Source of the DNA: Bacteroidales bacterium
GTDB taxonomy: Bacteria > Bacteroidota > Bacteroidia > Bacteroidales > VadinHA17
Length of the DNA stretch: 64,000 bases
Assembly: GCA_017999895.1 (NCBI GenBank)
Contig: JAGNKY010000005.1
Location: forward strand, 113,336-177,335
Direction: 5' to 3'
Under the pieces are notes generated by a model that saw nothing but the letters and a program-made list of their open reading frames with translations, was not told the DNA's origin and did no database searches. Shown piece by piece: positions 1 through 9,277 of this stretch. The position numbers and the translations under genes are program-made. Position 1 is the first letter of the stretch. Every line of letters begins with the position of its first letter.

Positions 1-1536
1 TCCTTCTTTAAGAGTTACCTTGTAAAGCCTGTCGCATTCGGTTGCAGCCAGAGCCTCTCCGGTATTCAGGATAAACACCTGGTTAATACTATTATGTGGC
101 AAACGATTGTTAATGTTGAATGTTGCAATTTGTTTTCCATCTTTCTTATTAATCACCACTATTCCTTCGAGTGTTGAAAGCCAGAGATTCTCTCCGTCAG
201 AATTAATATGTCGTATATAGTTCCTGCCTGAATTTTCTGAATAATAAAACTCTTTTGCCTGTCCGTTCCTGCTAATTCTAAAGAGTCCCTTTCCTTTTGT
301 TCCGGCCCATAAACTTGAAAGACTCTCGAAATAATATGCAGATATATCAGTATTGATTTGTGTTCTTAGCTCAAAGTATTTACCGCTAACCTCCTTTTCA
401 GGGTTGAATGTATAAAATCCTGATGGAGTTCCAAGAAAATAATCGGCATCATTTTCTGCAACATAAATGATGTTGTTTTTCTCCGGAGTTTCGCCTGGAA
501 TATAAAAGCAAAAGGCTTGAGAAGAGAGCATTGAAAGACCCTCACCGTAAAGGCCAGTCCATATATTTCCCTCAAAATCTTCAAATACACATTTTACATC
601 ATTACTTTGTAAACCTTTGGACGTGTCAAAAATAAGCACTGATTCAATTTCGAATGTTTCTCTATTGATTTTTGCATTTAAAAGGCCTGAACCGAATGTT
701 GATATCCATAATGTTCCGTCGCGAGCCTCAAAAACCGACCGTATATCGAGATTATTAGGTATCAGCTTATTATCAGGACGTTTTACGATTGGTTTGTCGT
801 TATTGAGTGAAATGACATATAATCCTGAACCTTCAGTGCCCGCAATGAAAATGTCGGATTGTTTCAAACGCAAAAGTGATTGAACTTTAGTATATTCGAT
901 ACCTTCAATAGTGCTTACAACGGACAGGGAATCATTTACAATTTTACATTGAAGCAGGCTTTCCGGAGTACCCAGGATCACTGTTCCATTTTCCAAAAAT
1001 AAACCTGAAGTCATTGTTATATAAGGCGGTACATAATACTTAGTTATAAGTTCAGGATTTTTTATGTTTATTTTGATTATTGATTTTTCCTGAGGAATAA
1101 CTACAATGCAGCCGTCATCACTCTCAAATATCTGGTTTATGCTTTGAAGGCCAAGGTCCTTGTATTTTACAAGCTCATCGTTTTCTGTATAAAAAAGCGA
1201 GCCGTCGTTGCAGCCGAACCAGAGTCTGCCGGTACTGTCTTTGAATATTACTGTCGAGTATCTTGAAAAGACACTGTCGGGGAAAACAATCTCATAAAAA
1301 TTAAATCCGTCGAACCTGGCAATACCGCTTCCTGTTGATACCCAAAGGAATCCGTTATCTTGCTGGTTAACGGCATAAATATAAGTATCGGGAATATTGC
1401 TTGCAGTGGAAAAATTTTTAAAGTTATAAATCTGTGCTTTAAGTATGCAGGGTTGGGGAAAAAAACTTACCGATAAACATGCAATACACACATATTTCAG
1501 AAAAGATATTTTGATGTTGAAAAAAACAGACTTCAT
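1..1536 (-). CDS. two-component-regulator propeller protein, N-terminal part (cut by left edge)
   Basis: The reverse strand is open for 512 codons from the ATG at 1536 to the window edge. The first about 40 residues form a signal peptide (MKSVFFNIKISFLKYVC..., ending near KAQIY). Several reg_prop blades follow, with the pattern DxxGxLWxGxxxGL: QDNGFLWVSTGSG, DSTGRLWFGCNDG, RDGTLWISTFGSGL, DFEGNIWTGLYGEGL. Such periplasmic propellers usually precede a Y_Y_Y domain and either a histidine kinase, a phosphatase or a DNA-binding output. That part lies outside the window, so the output is unknown. The start codon overlaps the stop of the upstream exported gene as ATGA, which suggests translational coupling. 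Inference: a surface or periplasmic sensor made together with the T9SS cargo cluster. Confidence 0.85.
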   Translation of the reverse strand, partial: MKSVFFNIKISFLKYVCIACLSVSFFPQPCILKAQIYNFKNFSTASNIPDTYIYAVNQQDNGFLWVSTGSGIARFDGFNFYEIVFPDSVFSRYSTVIFKDSTGRLWFGCNDGSLFYTENDELVKYKDLGLQSINQIFESDDGCIVVIPQEKSIIKINIKNPELITKYYVPPYITMTSGLFLENGTVILGTPESLLQCKIVNDSLSVVSTIEGIEYTKVQSLLRLKQSDIFIAGTEGSGLYVISLNNDKPIVKRPDNKLIPNNLDIRSVFEARDGTLWISTFGSGLLNAKINRETFEIESVLIFDTSKGLQSNDVKCVFEDFEGNIWTGLYGEGLSMLSSQAFCFYIPGETPEKNNIIYVAENDADYFLGTPSGFYTFNPEKEVSGKYFELRTQINTDISAYYFESLSSLWAGTKGKGLFRISRNGQAKEFYYSENSGRNYIRHINSDGENLWLSTLEGIVVINKKDGKQIATFNINNRLPHNSINQVFILNTGEALAATECDRLYKVTLKEG

Positions 1537-2528
1537 GGGAGAATTTTACGTGCGCTGATTTTTGGATTGTAAACAGGCACTCCTCCTATAGGAGCACTGA
1601 AGAATTTAAGATTGTCTCCTCTTTGGTTTTCAAGGGAAATAACAACGTTGTTATTTCTCACAAGGAATTCCTTTTTCTTGTGAAACTGGAAATCAAGTGA
1701 AGAATTTACCTCTTCAGGTTCCACCCCAATTCTTGATTCAACCCAGTTGTCTTCACCTGAAATCGGGACAGTTATTCCCTTTCTGACCCTTGAAACTACG
1801 AGTATTGTACCATCATCGTCCCAGTCAAAATTTTTCTGTTTTACATAAATCACGCCTTCATCGATGTAAGGGTATATATGGGAAACGCTTTCAGTATTAT
1901 TCCACATCCTGAAGGTATATTCGTATGTAAATGCATTAGCGCCTTCTATAGGAACGTCGCTGTTTTTATCCTGAGAAAGGAAATATTTGTAAAGATTACC
2001 GTCATCGCCGCTTACACCGTCGGCGATTACTTTGAAAATGTATCCCCATTTTTCGCTGTAATCTCCTTCGCTGGAATTAAACGGTCCGAAAGTATAATAT
2101 TTGCTGTCGAATTGTGTATCGTTCGCGAAAGTTCTGGAAGCCAGTAGGGTTCCGCTTTTATAGTTACCAGTGGGTTGAATTCCTCTCGATTCGTCATTTA
2201 TTTCAGGGTCAACTCCTTTGCCTCCGTAGATGGAGAAAAGAGTTCTCGTATCCCATTCACCTTTTTGTTCATCGTATTCACCACCGGTATCAGGATCAAA
2301 AACTCTTATATAAAAACGACCTTTATAATCTTTTGGGATGGCAAAAAACCATGTCTGAGAAAAATCATCGTCCCCCCATGAAGTTTCTCCCTGTTTTCCA
2401 AAAGTAACCAGGAACTGAATATTTTCATCCTGACCAGGCACAGGTTGCCCACTGATCTCATGTATTCCGGCCGCCAACAACAGGATGAATGAACCAAAAA
2501 AGTATATTATTTTCTTATAAAAAATCAT
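1533..2528 (-). CDS. uncharacterised exported protein of the PorP/propeller cluster
   Basis: 331 residues with an N-terminal signal peptide (hydrophobic to about residue 26, then GQPVPGQ). The body is acidic, with motifs such as WGDDDFSQTWFFAIP, FYIRVFDPDTGG and FSIYGGKG near residues 50-110. I do not recognise a named domain. The Asp/Gly-rich DPDTGGEYDE and WDDDG stretches could bind calcium, which is inference. It lies 22 bp after the PD40-PKD gene, and its stop overlaps the start of the propeller sensor (ATGA), so it is almost certainly part of that operon. No lipobox, membrane helix after the signal, or T9SS C-terminal domain is visible, so a soluble periplasmic place is most likely. Confidence 0.75.
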   Translation of the reverse strand: MIFYKKIIYFFGSFILLLAAGIHEISGQPVPGQDENIQFLVTFGKQGETSWGDDDFSQTWFFAIPKDYKGRFYIRVFDPDTGGEYDEQKGEWDTRTLFSIYGGKGVDPEINDESRGIQPTGNYKSGTLLASRTFANDTQFDSKYYTFGPFNSSEGDYSEKWGYIFKVIADGVSGDDGNLYKYFLSQDKNSDVPIEGANAFTYEYTFRMWNNTESVSHIYPYIDEGVIYVKQKNFDWDDDGTILVVSRVRKGITVPISGEDNWVESRIGVEPEEVNSSLDFQFHKKKEFLVRNNNVVISLENQRGDNLKFFSAPIGGVPVYNPKISARKILP

Positions 2529-2550
2529 CGGTTTAAATATAACTCTTTTT

Positions 2551-3999
2551 TCAAGGTTTTCGGGTTACCGTTATCTTTTTTGAAACGCATGTTTCCATTA
2601 TTTTGCCATCTGTTCCAGGCGCAGAAGTAATGATAAGCTGAACATTGTAATTTCCAGGCTTCATAAAAACTTTTTCGACTTTAGAACCGATAGCAATGGT
2701 TTCATCGTCAAAATTCCAGTAATATCGGCTGACCGACCATCCGGGGAGATAAGAACTGTCGGCGTCAAAAACTACTTTTTCTCCTTCGAAACATCTGTCA
2801 GGACTGGATATATAAGCCTGTTCGGTTCTTGTTATTTCGAGTTCGTAAGTTTTTTCATTAAGTTCAACCTCATTAGTTAACATGTTTATTATATCGAGCT
2901 TTATAGTGTAATTTCCGGGTTCTTTGTAACAGTGTTGTACTTTTATTCCTTCTGCAGTCTGTCCATCGCCGAAGTCCCATTGAAATTTGAATGGAACGGG
3001 CATAGTATCAAATCTTATTGCATTTTCATCCAGAAATTCATAACAATAACTATCGGGTTGTGAAGGAGGGCAATCGGCTTTCCTTAAAATTTCCGAAGTG
3101 AATTTCCAAATATCGTCATCTATGCCTGTTTTTCTTGTAAAAAAGCCTTCCTGTCGGTCGTCCGTAGCCACAAGTGCAAAATCGTCGAAATGTGAATTAA
3201 TTGGTTCAGGCATGGGAACAGGTTTATCCCATTCACCATCAGTCGAAACGGTATAATAAACATCCATGCCTCCCAGATAACGTGCAGTATCAGGCCGGTC
3301 GGACGAGAAATAAAGGCGCCCTGAAGGATGAAGAAAAGGATAATTTTCCTTTGAAGGTGAATTCACATTGGATCCGAGATTTTTTGGAGTACTCCATTTA
3401 TTGTTTATTAGTTCACAATAATAGATATCCGATTGTCCTTGTCCACCAGGCATGTCCGAAGCAAAGAAAAGAAATTTTCCGTCGCGGCTGATGTTTGGAT
3501 GTGCTACATTATATTCCATGCTGTTATATTCAAACTGAGTCACATTACTTATAATATTTTCTGACAGCTCTCCTGTGAAAATTCCAAGTCGGTTTATAAT
3601 GTTTTTCTTTCTCGCGGCTTTACCTGAAATTATGCTACTTGTAAAATACACTGTCTGGCCATCAGAGGCAATGGAAACCGGACCGTAATACAAAAGAGAC
3701 GAACCTGAAACCTTGAGTTTTATCGGCGTTTTCCATTTAGTAGAATCTATTTTTTCCACAAAATACAGATTATAAAGCCTTTCGCCATTGAAAGTTGTTA
3801 TGTTTGTTGAACTATTTATGCGTCGGTCGGAACAGAAAATAACACCATTCTTAACAATTACAGGAGCGATATCGTTAAAATAAGGCTTGCTAAATGGCAT
3901 TTTTTCGGTTTTAAAGGCTGAAGACTGTGAAAATAAAATCAACTGGTTAGATATAAAGCAGATTGAAAACAGAGTAATATATTTTATTCTTAATCTCAT
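2551..3999 (-). CDS. PD40 propeller plus PKD-domain exported protein
   Basis: 482 residues. The signal peptide covers residues 1-25. PD40/WD40-like blades follow to about residue 290, for example DGKFLFFASDMPGGQGQSDIY and SGRLYFSSDRPD. Two PKD-type domains (about 310-395 and 400-478) carry the hallmarks FQWDFGDGQTAEG and YYWNFDDE. The PD40 part resembles that of the T9SS-associated protein PorE, but the OmpA-like peptidoglycan-binding domain of PorE is absent and PKD domains stand in its place. The start is 2 bp from the stop of the PorP/SprF gene, so the two are co-translated. Likely role by inference: a periplasmic or surface scaffold for the adjacent T9SS cargo. Confidence 0.8.
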   Translation of the reverse strand: MRLRIKYITLFSICFISNQLILFSQSSAFKTEKMPFSKPYFNDIAPVIVKNGVIFCSDRRINSSTNITTFNGERLYNLYFVEKIDSTKWKTPIKLKVSGSSLLYYGPVSIASDGQTVYFTSSIISGKAARKKNIINRLGIFTGELSENIISNVTQFEYNSMEYNVAHPNISRDGKFLFFASDMPGGQGQSDIYYCELINNKWSTPKNLGSNVNSPSKENYPFLHPSGRLYFSSDRPDTARYLGGMDVYYTVSTDGEWDKPVPMPEPINSHFDDFALVATDDRQEGFFTRKTGIDDDIWKFTSEILRKADCPPSQPDSYCYEFLDENAIRFDTMPVPFKFQWDFGDGQTAEGIKVQHCYKEPGNYTIKLDIINMLTNEVELNEKTYELEITRTEQAYISSPDRCFEGEKVVFDADSSYLPGWSVSRYYWNFDDETIAIGSKVEKVFMKPGNYNVQLIITSAPGTDGKIMETCVSKKITVTRKP

Positions 4000-4001
4000 G
4001 T

Positions 4002-4961
4002 TCAGAAGTATCTTGGGTTTGCAGCTGAAACTTTATAGCCAAATTCATACCTGAATATTATCTCATGAGAGCCTTTTGAGTAAGTGTTCATTTTCCCTAT
4101 CGGATAATCGTAAGAATATCCGAACATTATTTGCGGCGTTACTTGAAGCTGAAGAATACCGACGGCGACTTCCTCATAAGTACGCCATGAGGCGCCAAGC
4201 CATAGAAAATCGAATAAAATAAAATTACAGTTCATATCGAATCTCACATCTCCGCTTTCCTGAATTGGATAGTCAATAAAAAGCGAAGGTTTAATTCGGA
4301 AATCGGGAGAGAATGATATTAGTGCTCCGGCAGTTAATAGCATATCGAAACTTTTGAAAGTATCGAAGCTTATTTCTCCCGAGCTGCTTTTTAAGTAGCT
4401 AAGGAAAGCCGGTACTGCGGCGCCAATGAAGAAATTCTTCGAAGAAAAATAGATTCCTGTGCCGACATTTGGGAGAAAGTATGGTTTATCGTTCGAAATA
4501 AAAACCGGGTCATTGGGATTAATCAGGACGATTCCTGAATAATCGGTATTTGACTTGTCGAAGCCTGTTCTCAGACCCATTGAAAGTCTGCTTTTTCCCA
4601 GCATGATGTGATAGGCATAATCAGCATAAACGCTTGTTGCACGAGTGAATCCGTATTTAAAAAACTGGCCTGAAAATCCAAGTCCAACATGGTTATTTTT
4701 AAGAAGAGTGTGTAATGATACTGTCTGGGAAACGGGGGCCCCATCTATGCCAGCCCATTGCATACGGCCGGATGCGAAGAAACTAAGAGCTTCACGTGTT
4801 CCGGCATAGGCAGGATTAATAAGCAGGCCGTTATGCAGGTACTGACTATAAACCGGATAAACGAGACTGATTCTCGTAAGTTCGGAAGTTTCTTCCTGTC
4901 CGGTAAGCCTTGTAGCCGAGGCAATTATTAAAAGTAACAATATCAGTTTCCTTCTTGCCAT
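4002..4961 (-). CDS. PorP/SprF family T9SS outer-membrane protein
   Basis: 319 residues with a signal peptide. The PorP/SprF signature is clear: YSQYLHNGLLINPAYAGTREALS at residues 35-57 (Asn-Pro-Ala-Tyr-Ala-Gly), then RMQWAGIDGAPVSQTVSLH, alternating beta-barrel strands, and GFSGQFFKYG. Family members are outer-membrane barrels that bind T9SS cargo with type-B C-terminal domains; SprF is needed for SprB surface display in Flavobacterium johnsoniae. Here the gene directly follows the gene of a type-B cargo protein (38 bp gap), so I infer that the two are a dedicated pair. Confidence 0.93.
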   Translation of the reverse strand: MARRKLILLLLIIASATRLTGQEETSELTRISLVYPVYSQYLHNGLLINPAYAGTREALSFFASGRMQWAGIDGAPVSQTVSLHTLLKNNHVGLGFSGQFFKYGFTRATSVYADYAYHIMLGKSRLSMGLRTGFDKSNTDYSGIVLINPNDPVFISNDKPYFLPNVGTGIYFSSKNFFIGAAVPAFLSYLKSSSGEISFDTFKSFDMLLTAGALISFSPDFRIKPSLFIDYPIQESGDVRFDMNCNFILFDFLWLGASWRTYEEVAVGILQLQVTPQIMFGYSYDYPIGKMNTYSKGSHEIIFRYEFGYKVSAANPRYF

Positions 4962-4999
4962 GTATTAATACAATACTATATGATTTTTTTCTTGAATAA

Positions 5000-7900
5000 T
5001 TATTGTGAATTATATCTTTTAAGTATGATAAATCCGCCCTTCCGGTACACAGTATCATTTCTTTTTGATTTGACCGTAAGCAGGTAATAGTATGTGCCTT
5101 CGGGCAGTGGTCCGTTGCCATTTTCTCCGTTCCAGTTCTTCCATGTTTTTCCATTCTCATTTGAAGTGAAAAATACTTCTGTGCCGGCACTATTAATAAT
5201 TCTCAGAGTGCAATCACTGTAATTAAGGTCGAGCCCCTGAATTTCAAATTCGTCATTAATGCCGTCGAAGTTGGGTGAGAAGCCTTCAGGTATCTTAAGT
5301 TCATGAACATTAATAACCATTTGATCTGTTGACTGGCATAAACCATTTACAACCTTCCATTCGAATATATTCTGACCGAGGGAAAGGCTGGTTGCTATCG
5401 AATCACTGATAATAACTGCACCTCCTGAAATTACACTCCATGTGCCTGTTCCCACTATAGGTTTTAAGGCATGAAGGGTATCGACAAGGTCGAATGTGTA
5501 AAGATCTTTATCGGGGCCTGCGTCTGCAATGCTTGTCCTTTTATAGAATGTAATTTCCACAGAATCTGTTGAGGAGCAAGTCCAGTTTGTCTCTGTCCAG
5601 TAAAATTTCTTCTTCACCACATCCGAAGCATTCAGTGAATCAATTATTGCAACAGTCACTTTGTGTGATGGTGTCGTTATAAGTTCAATATCCGGAGGGA
5701 AAGTCCAGACGCCTGTTCCCACACTCGGTATAGCTGTAAGTGTATATTTCATACCGCATATCGAAGCATCTTCTCCGGCATTTGCAACCGGCACTCTGTA
5801 AACCTCTATCTTCCTAGAACCTGTTAGTGATGTTGCTACGCATCCGTTGTTGTCGGTTACTTTATAAAGTTCGTAGTTATAAATTTGTGATGCGCCTGCA
5901 GGTAAATTATTAATTACCAAAGTAGTATCAGGATTAGAAACTCCGGATAATGTTTTTTGTGTCCCATTTTCAGTGTAAATGACATTCCATTTTGGAGAAC
6001 CTGTCAGATGAATCTTAAGCTGAACCGGTGAGCCACTGCACACTGTTGTATCTGTAACTGTTGTAATCTGTCCTGTCGGCAAGGGGTTTATATCTATGCT
6101 CACAATATTCGATGTATCAATACAACAGTTTGCAAATCCCGACATAATTACCCGGCGGTATTTTAAAGGGTTTGTCAGCGGGGGAGGAGTATAGTTTTGT
6201 TGATTATTAACACCTGCAGCTGGTGTGTAAGGTTCAAGGCCGTCGGGACTTTGGATCCAGAGCCAAGTCGGGATGCCGTCGCCGCCGGTGAGAGACGTGC
6301 CTGAAATGATCGGTGAGGAATTGTAGCATACCGCCGTTTTATCGGGTGTAATTATATTATTTGAAATAGAAGGAAGTACGGTAACTTTAATTATCGTGTT
6401 GCCCGGCGAACTGCATGTTCCGGATGTCACCATACGACGAAAGTAATGAGTTACAGGTGAAGCTATTGAATTTATTATTGCACCATGCTGGTAGTCTTTT
6501 CCTGTTGCTCCGGCAATTGGGGTATATCCTGTGGTTTCCATAAGTGACGATTCCCATTGATACGCATAATCGTCGGGGATATCGGTGCCGCCTGTCGGGA
6601 CACTTCCTGTGAAAAGCTTTGGAACGGCACCGCTACATATCGTGGTATCGGTAAGGCCTGACTGCAATTGGATATCGTTTCCATTTATAGGCTTATGGAC
6701 ATTAATAACGATTGTATTGCTTATGTCGGTGCATGCCGACGATGTTACGACTCTTCTGAACCAGGCAGTATCGGTAAGGGCTGGTGGAGAATAATTTATC
6801 TGGTCAATCGGTTCAGGGCCTGGAGCATCATTCCATAAAGTGGACTTCGTCTTCATCTGCCAGAGGTAAGAATATGTTCCGTTGCCGTTTATCGGAACAC
6901 TTCCGGTAAGTTGTGCAGGTATGCTTCCCGAACAGATTGTTTGATCATCGGAAATTGTGTTATTTGCTATAACAGGCCATGACGTTAGAGATACTGGTTT
7001 ACTTCGGTTCTCACATACATCATTGTTGCCTGAACGGACAACTCTTCTGAAATATACGGTTCCGGGGAAAAGGGAAATCGTTTCATCCGGATCGTATCCT
7101 GCGCCTGTATTCGTGCCAGTAGCATCAGTCCAGATGGTTGCGTCTGCACTGTATTCCCATTTGTATCTGTATGTTCCGTCGCCGCCCTGAAGCGTCGGTG
7201 GAGTTGTGGCAGTAAGGTCTGTAAATGTCATTCCGTAACAAATCTCTTCGGCGGGTGAAATAATGTTATTGTTTTTGATTGTATCGAGAACGGTGATTTT
7301 TGCAATCGCTGAAGAATCAATACATCTTCCTGAAATAACGGTGCGTCTGTACCATGAAGTTACTTTAAGTGCAGGGGGAGGCGTATATTTTTCAGTAGTA
7401 TAATCATTTGTCGGTAAGAAATAATTAATGTCGTCGGTACTTACATGCCATTTGAAGGAATATATTCCATTGCCGTCCTGAAGAGTTTCCTGCGGAACAA
7501 GTGTTGGAGGGTCTTGTGCGAAACAGATGATATCGGATGGTCCGACAATATTATTTTTGATGAATGGCTGTACTATTATTTGCACTGGTTTGCTTACGTC
7601 AATAAGGTTTATCGGAAATGAAGAATCGGTGATTATTCTTCTGAAATATACTGTATTTGTTTCCACTTCTGTGGGAGTATAATCTTTTGTACCTGTTGCA
7701 ACAACATCCCATGTCGAAAGGTCATAGCTTTTTTCCCATGTGTAAGTATATGGTTCGTTGCCGCCAACGGGAATAGTTCCTGAAATCAGAGGTGGCAGCA
7801 TGTTGGAGCATACCGAGTCAATCTGGTTACCTGTAACGGACGAACGGATAGAGTTGAACAAAAATCCGTTGAGGTTAGCTTTGAATTCCAGTTTTTTGTC

Positions 7901-9202
7901 ACCCTCGTTACCTGCTCCTGCCATGGCGCTATAAGAATAGCCTGCTTCTCCGCCGGCGTAATTGACCGTCACATTGGGTGTAATATCGCTTTTTACCCAC
8001 AGCAATCCGCCTCCGCCTCCGCCGCCTTCTCCTCCTGTCTGGTCGTTTCTGTCGCCGCCTTTTCCGCCGTTGATGTATAATGCAATAGGTTTAATTCCGT
8101 AGCTACTTACCGAGATGGCGATTGAGCCTCCTGCTCCACCGCCTCCTGCTCCGGCATCTCCTGTTGCATCGGCTCCGGTGCCTCCTGAAGCGCGGATACA
8201 TCCTCCGTCACCGATAATAGAATCAGCAACTATAATAACTATACCGCCGCCGTTACCGCCAGGGCCTGTCGTTCCTCCGGAAGCAGCTTTTGTTGAGGCT
8301 CCGCCTCCTCCACCCATAAAGAGTCGATTCATTATAGAAACATGTTCGCCCTTGAAACCTCCGGTTCCTCCTCCCAGTGGAGCAAAACATGATGCGTCTT
8401 CATTACCACCGTCTCCTCCTTCGCCACGATGTGAGCCACCGCCTCCTCCGGAATATCTGCCGTTAGCTCCGCCGCCGCCCGTGAAAGCAGGGCCGTAGCC
8501 CTTCGTATAACCAGGGACAATTGAATTACCATATTCAGTATAGTTTGCAATACCTTCTCCTTTAAAACCTGCATTAGTAAAATCCGATGAATAATAACTC
8601 TTACCATATTCTGTCGTATTAGTACTCCTGCAAATTCCGTCGCCTTCATCCTTGTTACCACCTCTGAAGCCTTTCCCTGTAAGGTCAATATCAGCTGAAA
8701 GCTTTAATGTCCGGCCTATTATCAGAGCAAGAACACCTCCGGTTTTCTTTTCGGGGTCCCATCCGTCAACTGTAAGTGTATTTGTTACACTTGCGCTGTT
8801 ATAAAACGGTACCTTTACAATCTGAATACTTCCTTTTGTATCATAAGTATTAAAAAGTTCGTTTCTGAAAATAATTTCTTTTGTTAGAAGGTTGACCGAC
8901 TGTGTAATCAAAAATTCCCATAAGCCCGGTTCTCCGTATTTATCCTGCATACTTCCGAACGGGTCAAGCAGAACTTTTACTCCCTGCATCTGGATAAGAA
9001 GGATGGTATCACCTCCGGCAGTATTAAAGCCAGTGACATCATCTACAGTAACTCTATCAGTACCGATGGTTATTACACGTGCTGTCGGCATTGCAAGGTT
9101 GCCTGAGAGGCTTTTCTGGGCATAACCATTACCACCACAAACCAATATAAGATTTAGTGAGAAAAAAAAGATTATAATTCCCGATGCCCTTCCTGTCATC
9201 AA
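5000..9202 (-). CDS. T9SS type-B sorting-domain surface protein with Gly-rich and repeated Ig-like domains
   Basis: 1400 residues. A signal peptide (about 1-28) precedes an N-terminal domain. A very Gly-rich section follows (about 190-420, with runs such as GGGGANGRYSGGGGG). Six tandem repeats of about 95 residues (about 460-1030) each start with an xCxG/xCYG segment and end with (Y/F)xRRxVxSGxC. Two more Ig-like units follow. The last 85 residues are a CHU_C/type-B C-terminal domain (IPEGFSPNFDGINDEFEI, WNGENGNGPLPEGTYYYLLTV, GGFIIL). Type-B domains direct export through T9SS and depend on a PorP/SprF-like partner, which is the next gene. The repeats and Gly-rich region suggest an adhesin; no enzyme domain is visible. 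Confidence 0.9.
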   Translation of the reverse strand: MMTGRASGIIIFFFSLNLILVCGGNGYAQKSLSGNLAMPTARVITIGTDRVTVDDVTGFNTAGGDTILLIQMQGVKVLLDPFGSMQDKYGEPGLWEFLITQSVNLLTKEIIFRNELFNTYDTKGSIQIVKVPFYNSASVTNTLTVDGWDPEKKTGGVLALIIGRTLKLSADIDLTGKGFRGGNKDEGDGICRSTNTTEYGKSYYSSDFTNAGFKGEGIANYTEYGNSIVPGYTKGYGPAFTGGGGANGRYSGGGGGSHRGEGGDGGNEDASCFAPLGGGTGGFKGEHVSIMNRLFMGGGGGASTKAASGGTTGPGGNGGGIVIIVADSIIGDGGCIRASGGTGADATGDAGAGGGGAGGSIAISVSSYGIKPIALYINGGKGGDRNDQTGGEGGGGGGGLLWVKSDITPNVTVNYAGGEAGYSYSAMAGAGNEGDKKLEFKANLNGFLFNSIRSSVTGNQIDSVCSNMLPPLISGTIPVGGNEPYTYTWEKSYDLSTWDVVATGTKDYTPTEVETNTVYFRRIITDSSFPINLIDVSKPVQIIVQPFIKNNIVGPSDIICFAQDPPTLVPQETLQDGNGIYSFKWHVSTDDINYFLPTNDYTTEKYTPPPALKVTSWYRRTVISGRCIDSSAIAKITVLDTIKNNNIISPAEEICYGMTFTDLTATTPPTLQGGDGTYRYKWEYSADATIWTDATGTNTGAGYDPDETISLFPGTVYFRRVVRSGNNDVCENRSKPVSLTSWPVIANNTISDDQTICSGSIPAQLTGSVPINGNGTYSYLWQMKTKSTLWNDAPGPEPIDQINYSPPALTDTAWFRRVVTSSACTDISNTIVINVHKPINGNDIQLQSGLTDTTICSGAVPKLFTGSVPTGGTDIPDDYAYQWESSLMETTGYTPIAGATGKDYQHGAIINSIASPVTHYFRRMVTSGTCSSPGNTIIKVTVLPSISNNIITPDKTAVCYNSSPIISGTSLTGGDGIPTWLWIQSPDGLEPYTPAAGVNNQQNYTPPPLTNPLKYRRVIMSGFANCCIDTSNIVSIDINPLPTGQITTVTDTTVCSGSPVQLKIHLTGSPKWNVIYTENGTQKTLSGVSNPDTTLVINNLPAGASQIYNYELYKVTDNNGCVATSLTGSRKIEVYRVPVANAGEDASICGMKYTLTAIPSVGTGVWTFPPDIELITTPSHKVTVAIIDSLNASDVVKKKFYWTETNWTCSSTDSVEITFYKRTSIADAGPDKDLYTFDLVDTLHALKPIVGTGTWSVISGGAVIISDSIATSLSLGQNIFEWKVVNGLCQSTDQMVINVHELKIPEGFSPNFDGINDEFEIQGLDLNYSDCTLRIINSAGTEVFFTSNENGKTWKNWNGENGNGPLPEGTYYYLLTVKSKRNDTVYRKGGFIILKRYNSQ

Positions 9203-9277
9203 AAAATTTTATGAAACGCTAATATAATTATAATTTATTTATTTAAGCTTTAAAAATTATATTGGTTGTTTTTAAGT

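Noticed and set aside
617..883. 88-codon frame on the plus strand
   Set aside because: Antisense to the propeller sensor, which is open throughout and has clear reg_prop motifs.
8115..8498. Proline-rich 127-codon frame on the plus strand
   Set aside because: It is the antisense of the Gly-rich region of the T9SS surface protein; Gly codons read backward give Pro/Ala. No start context or homology.
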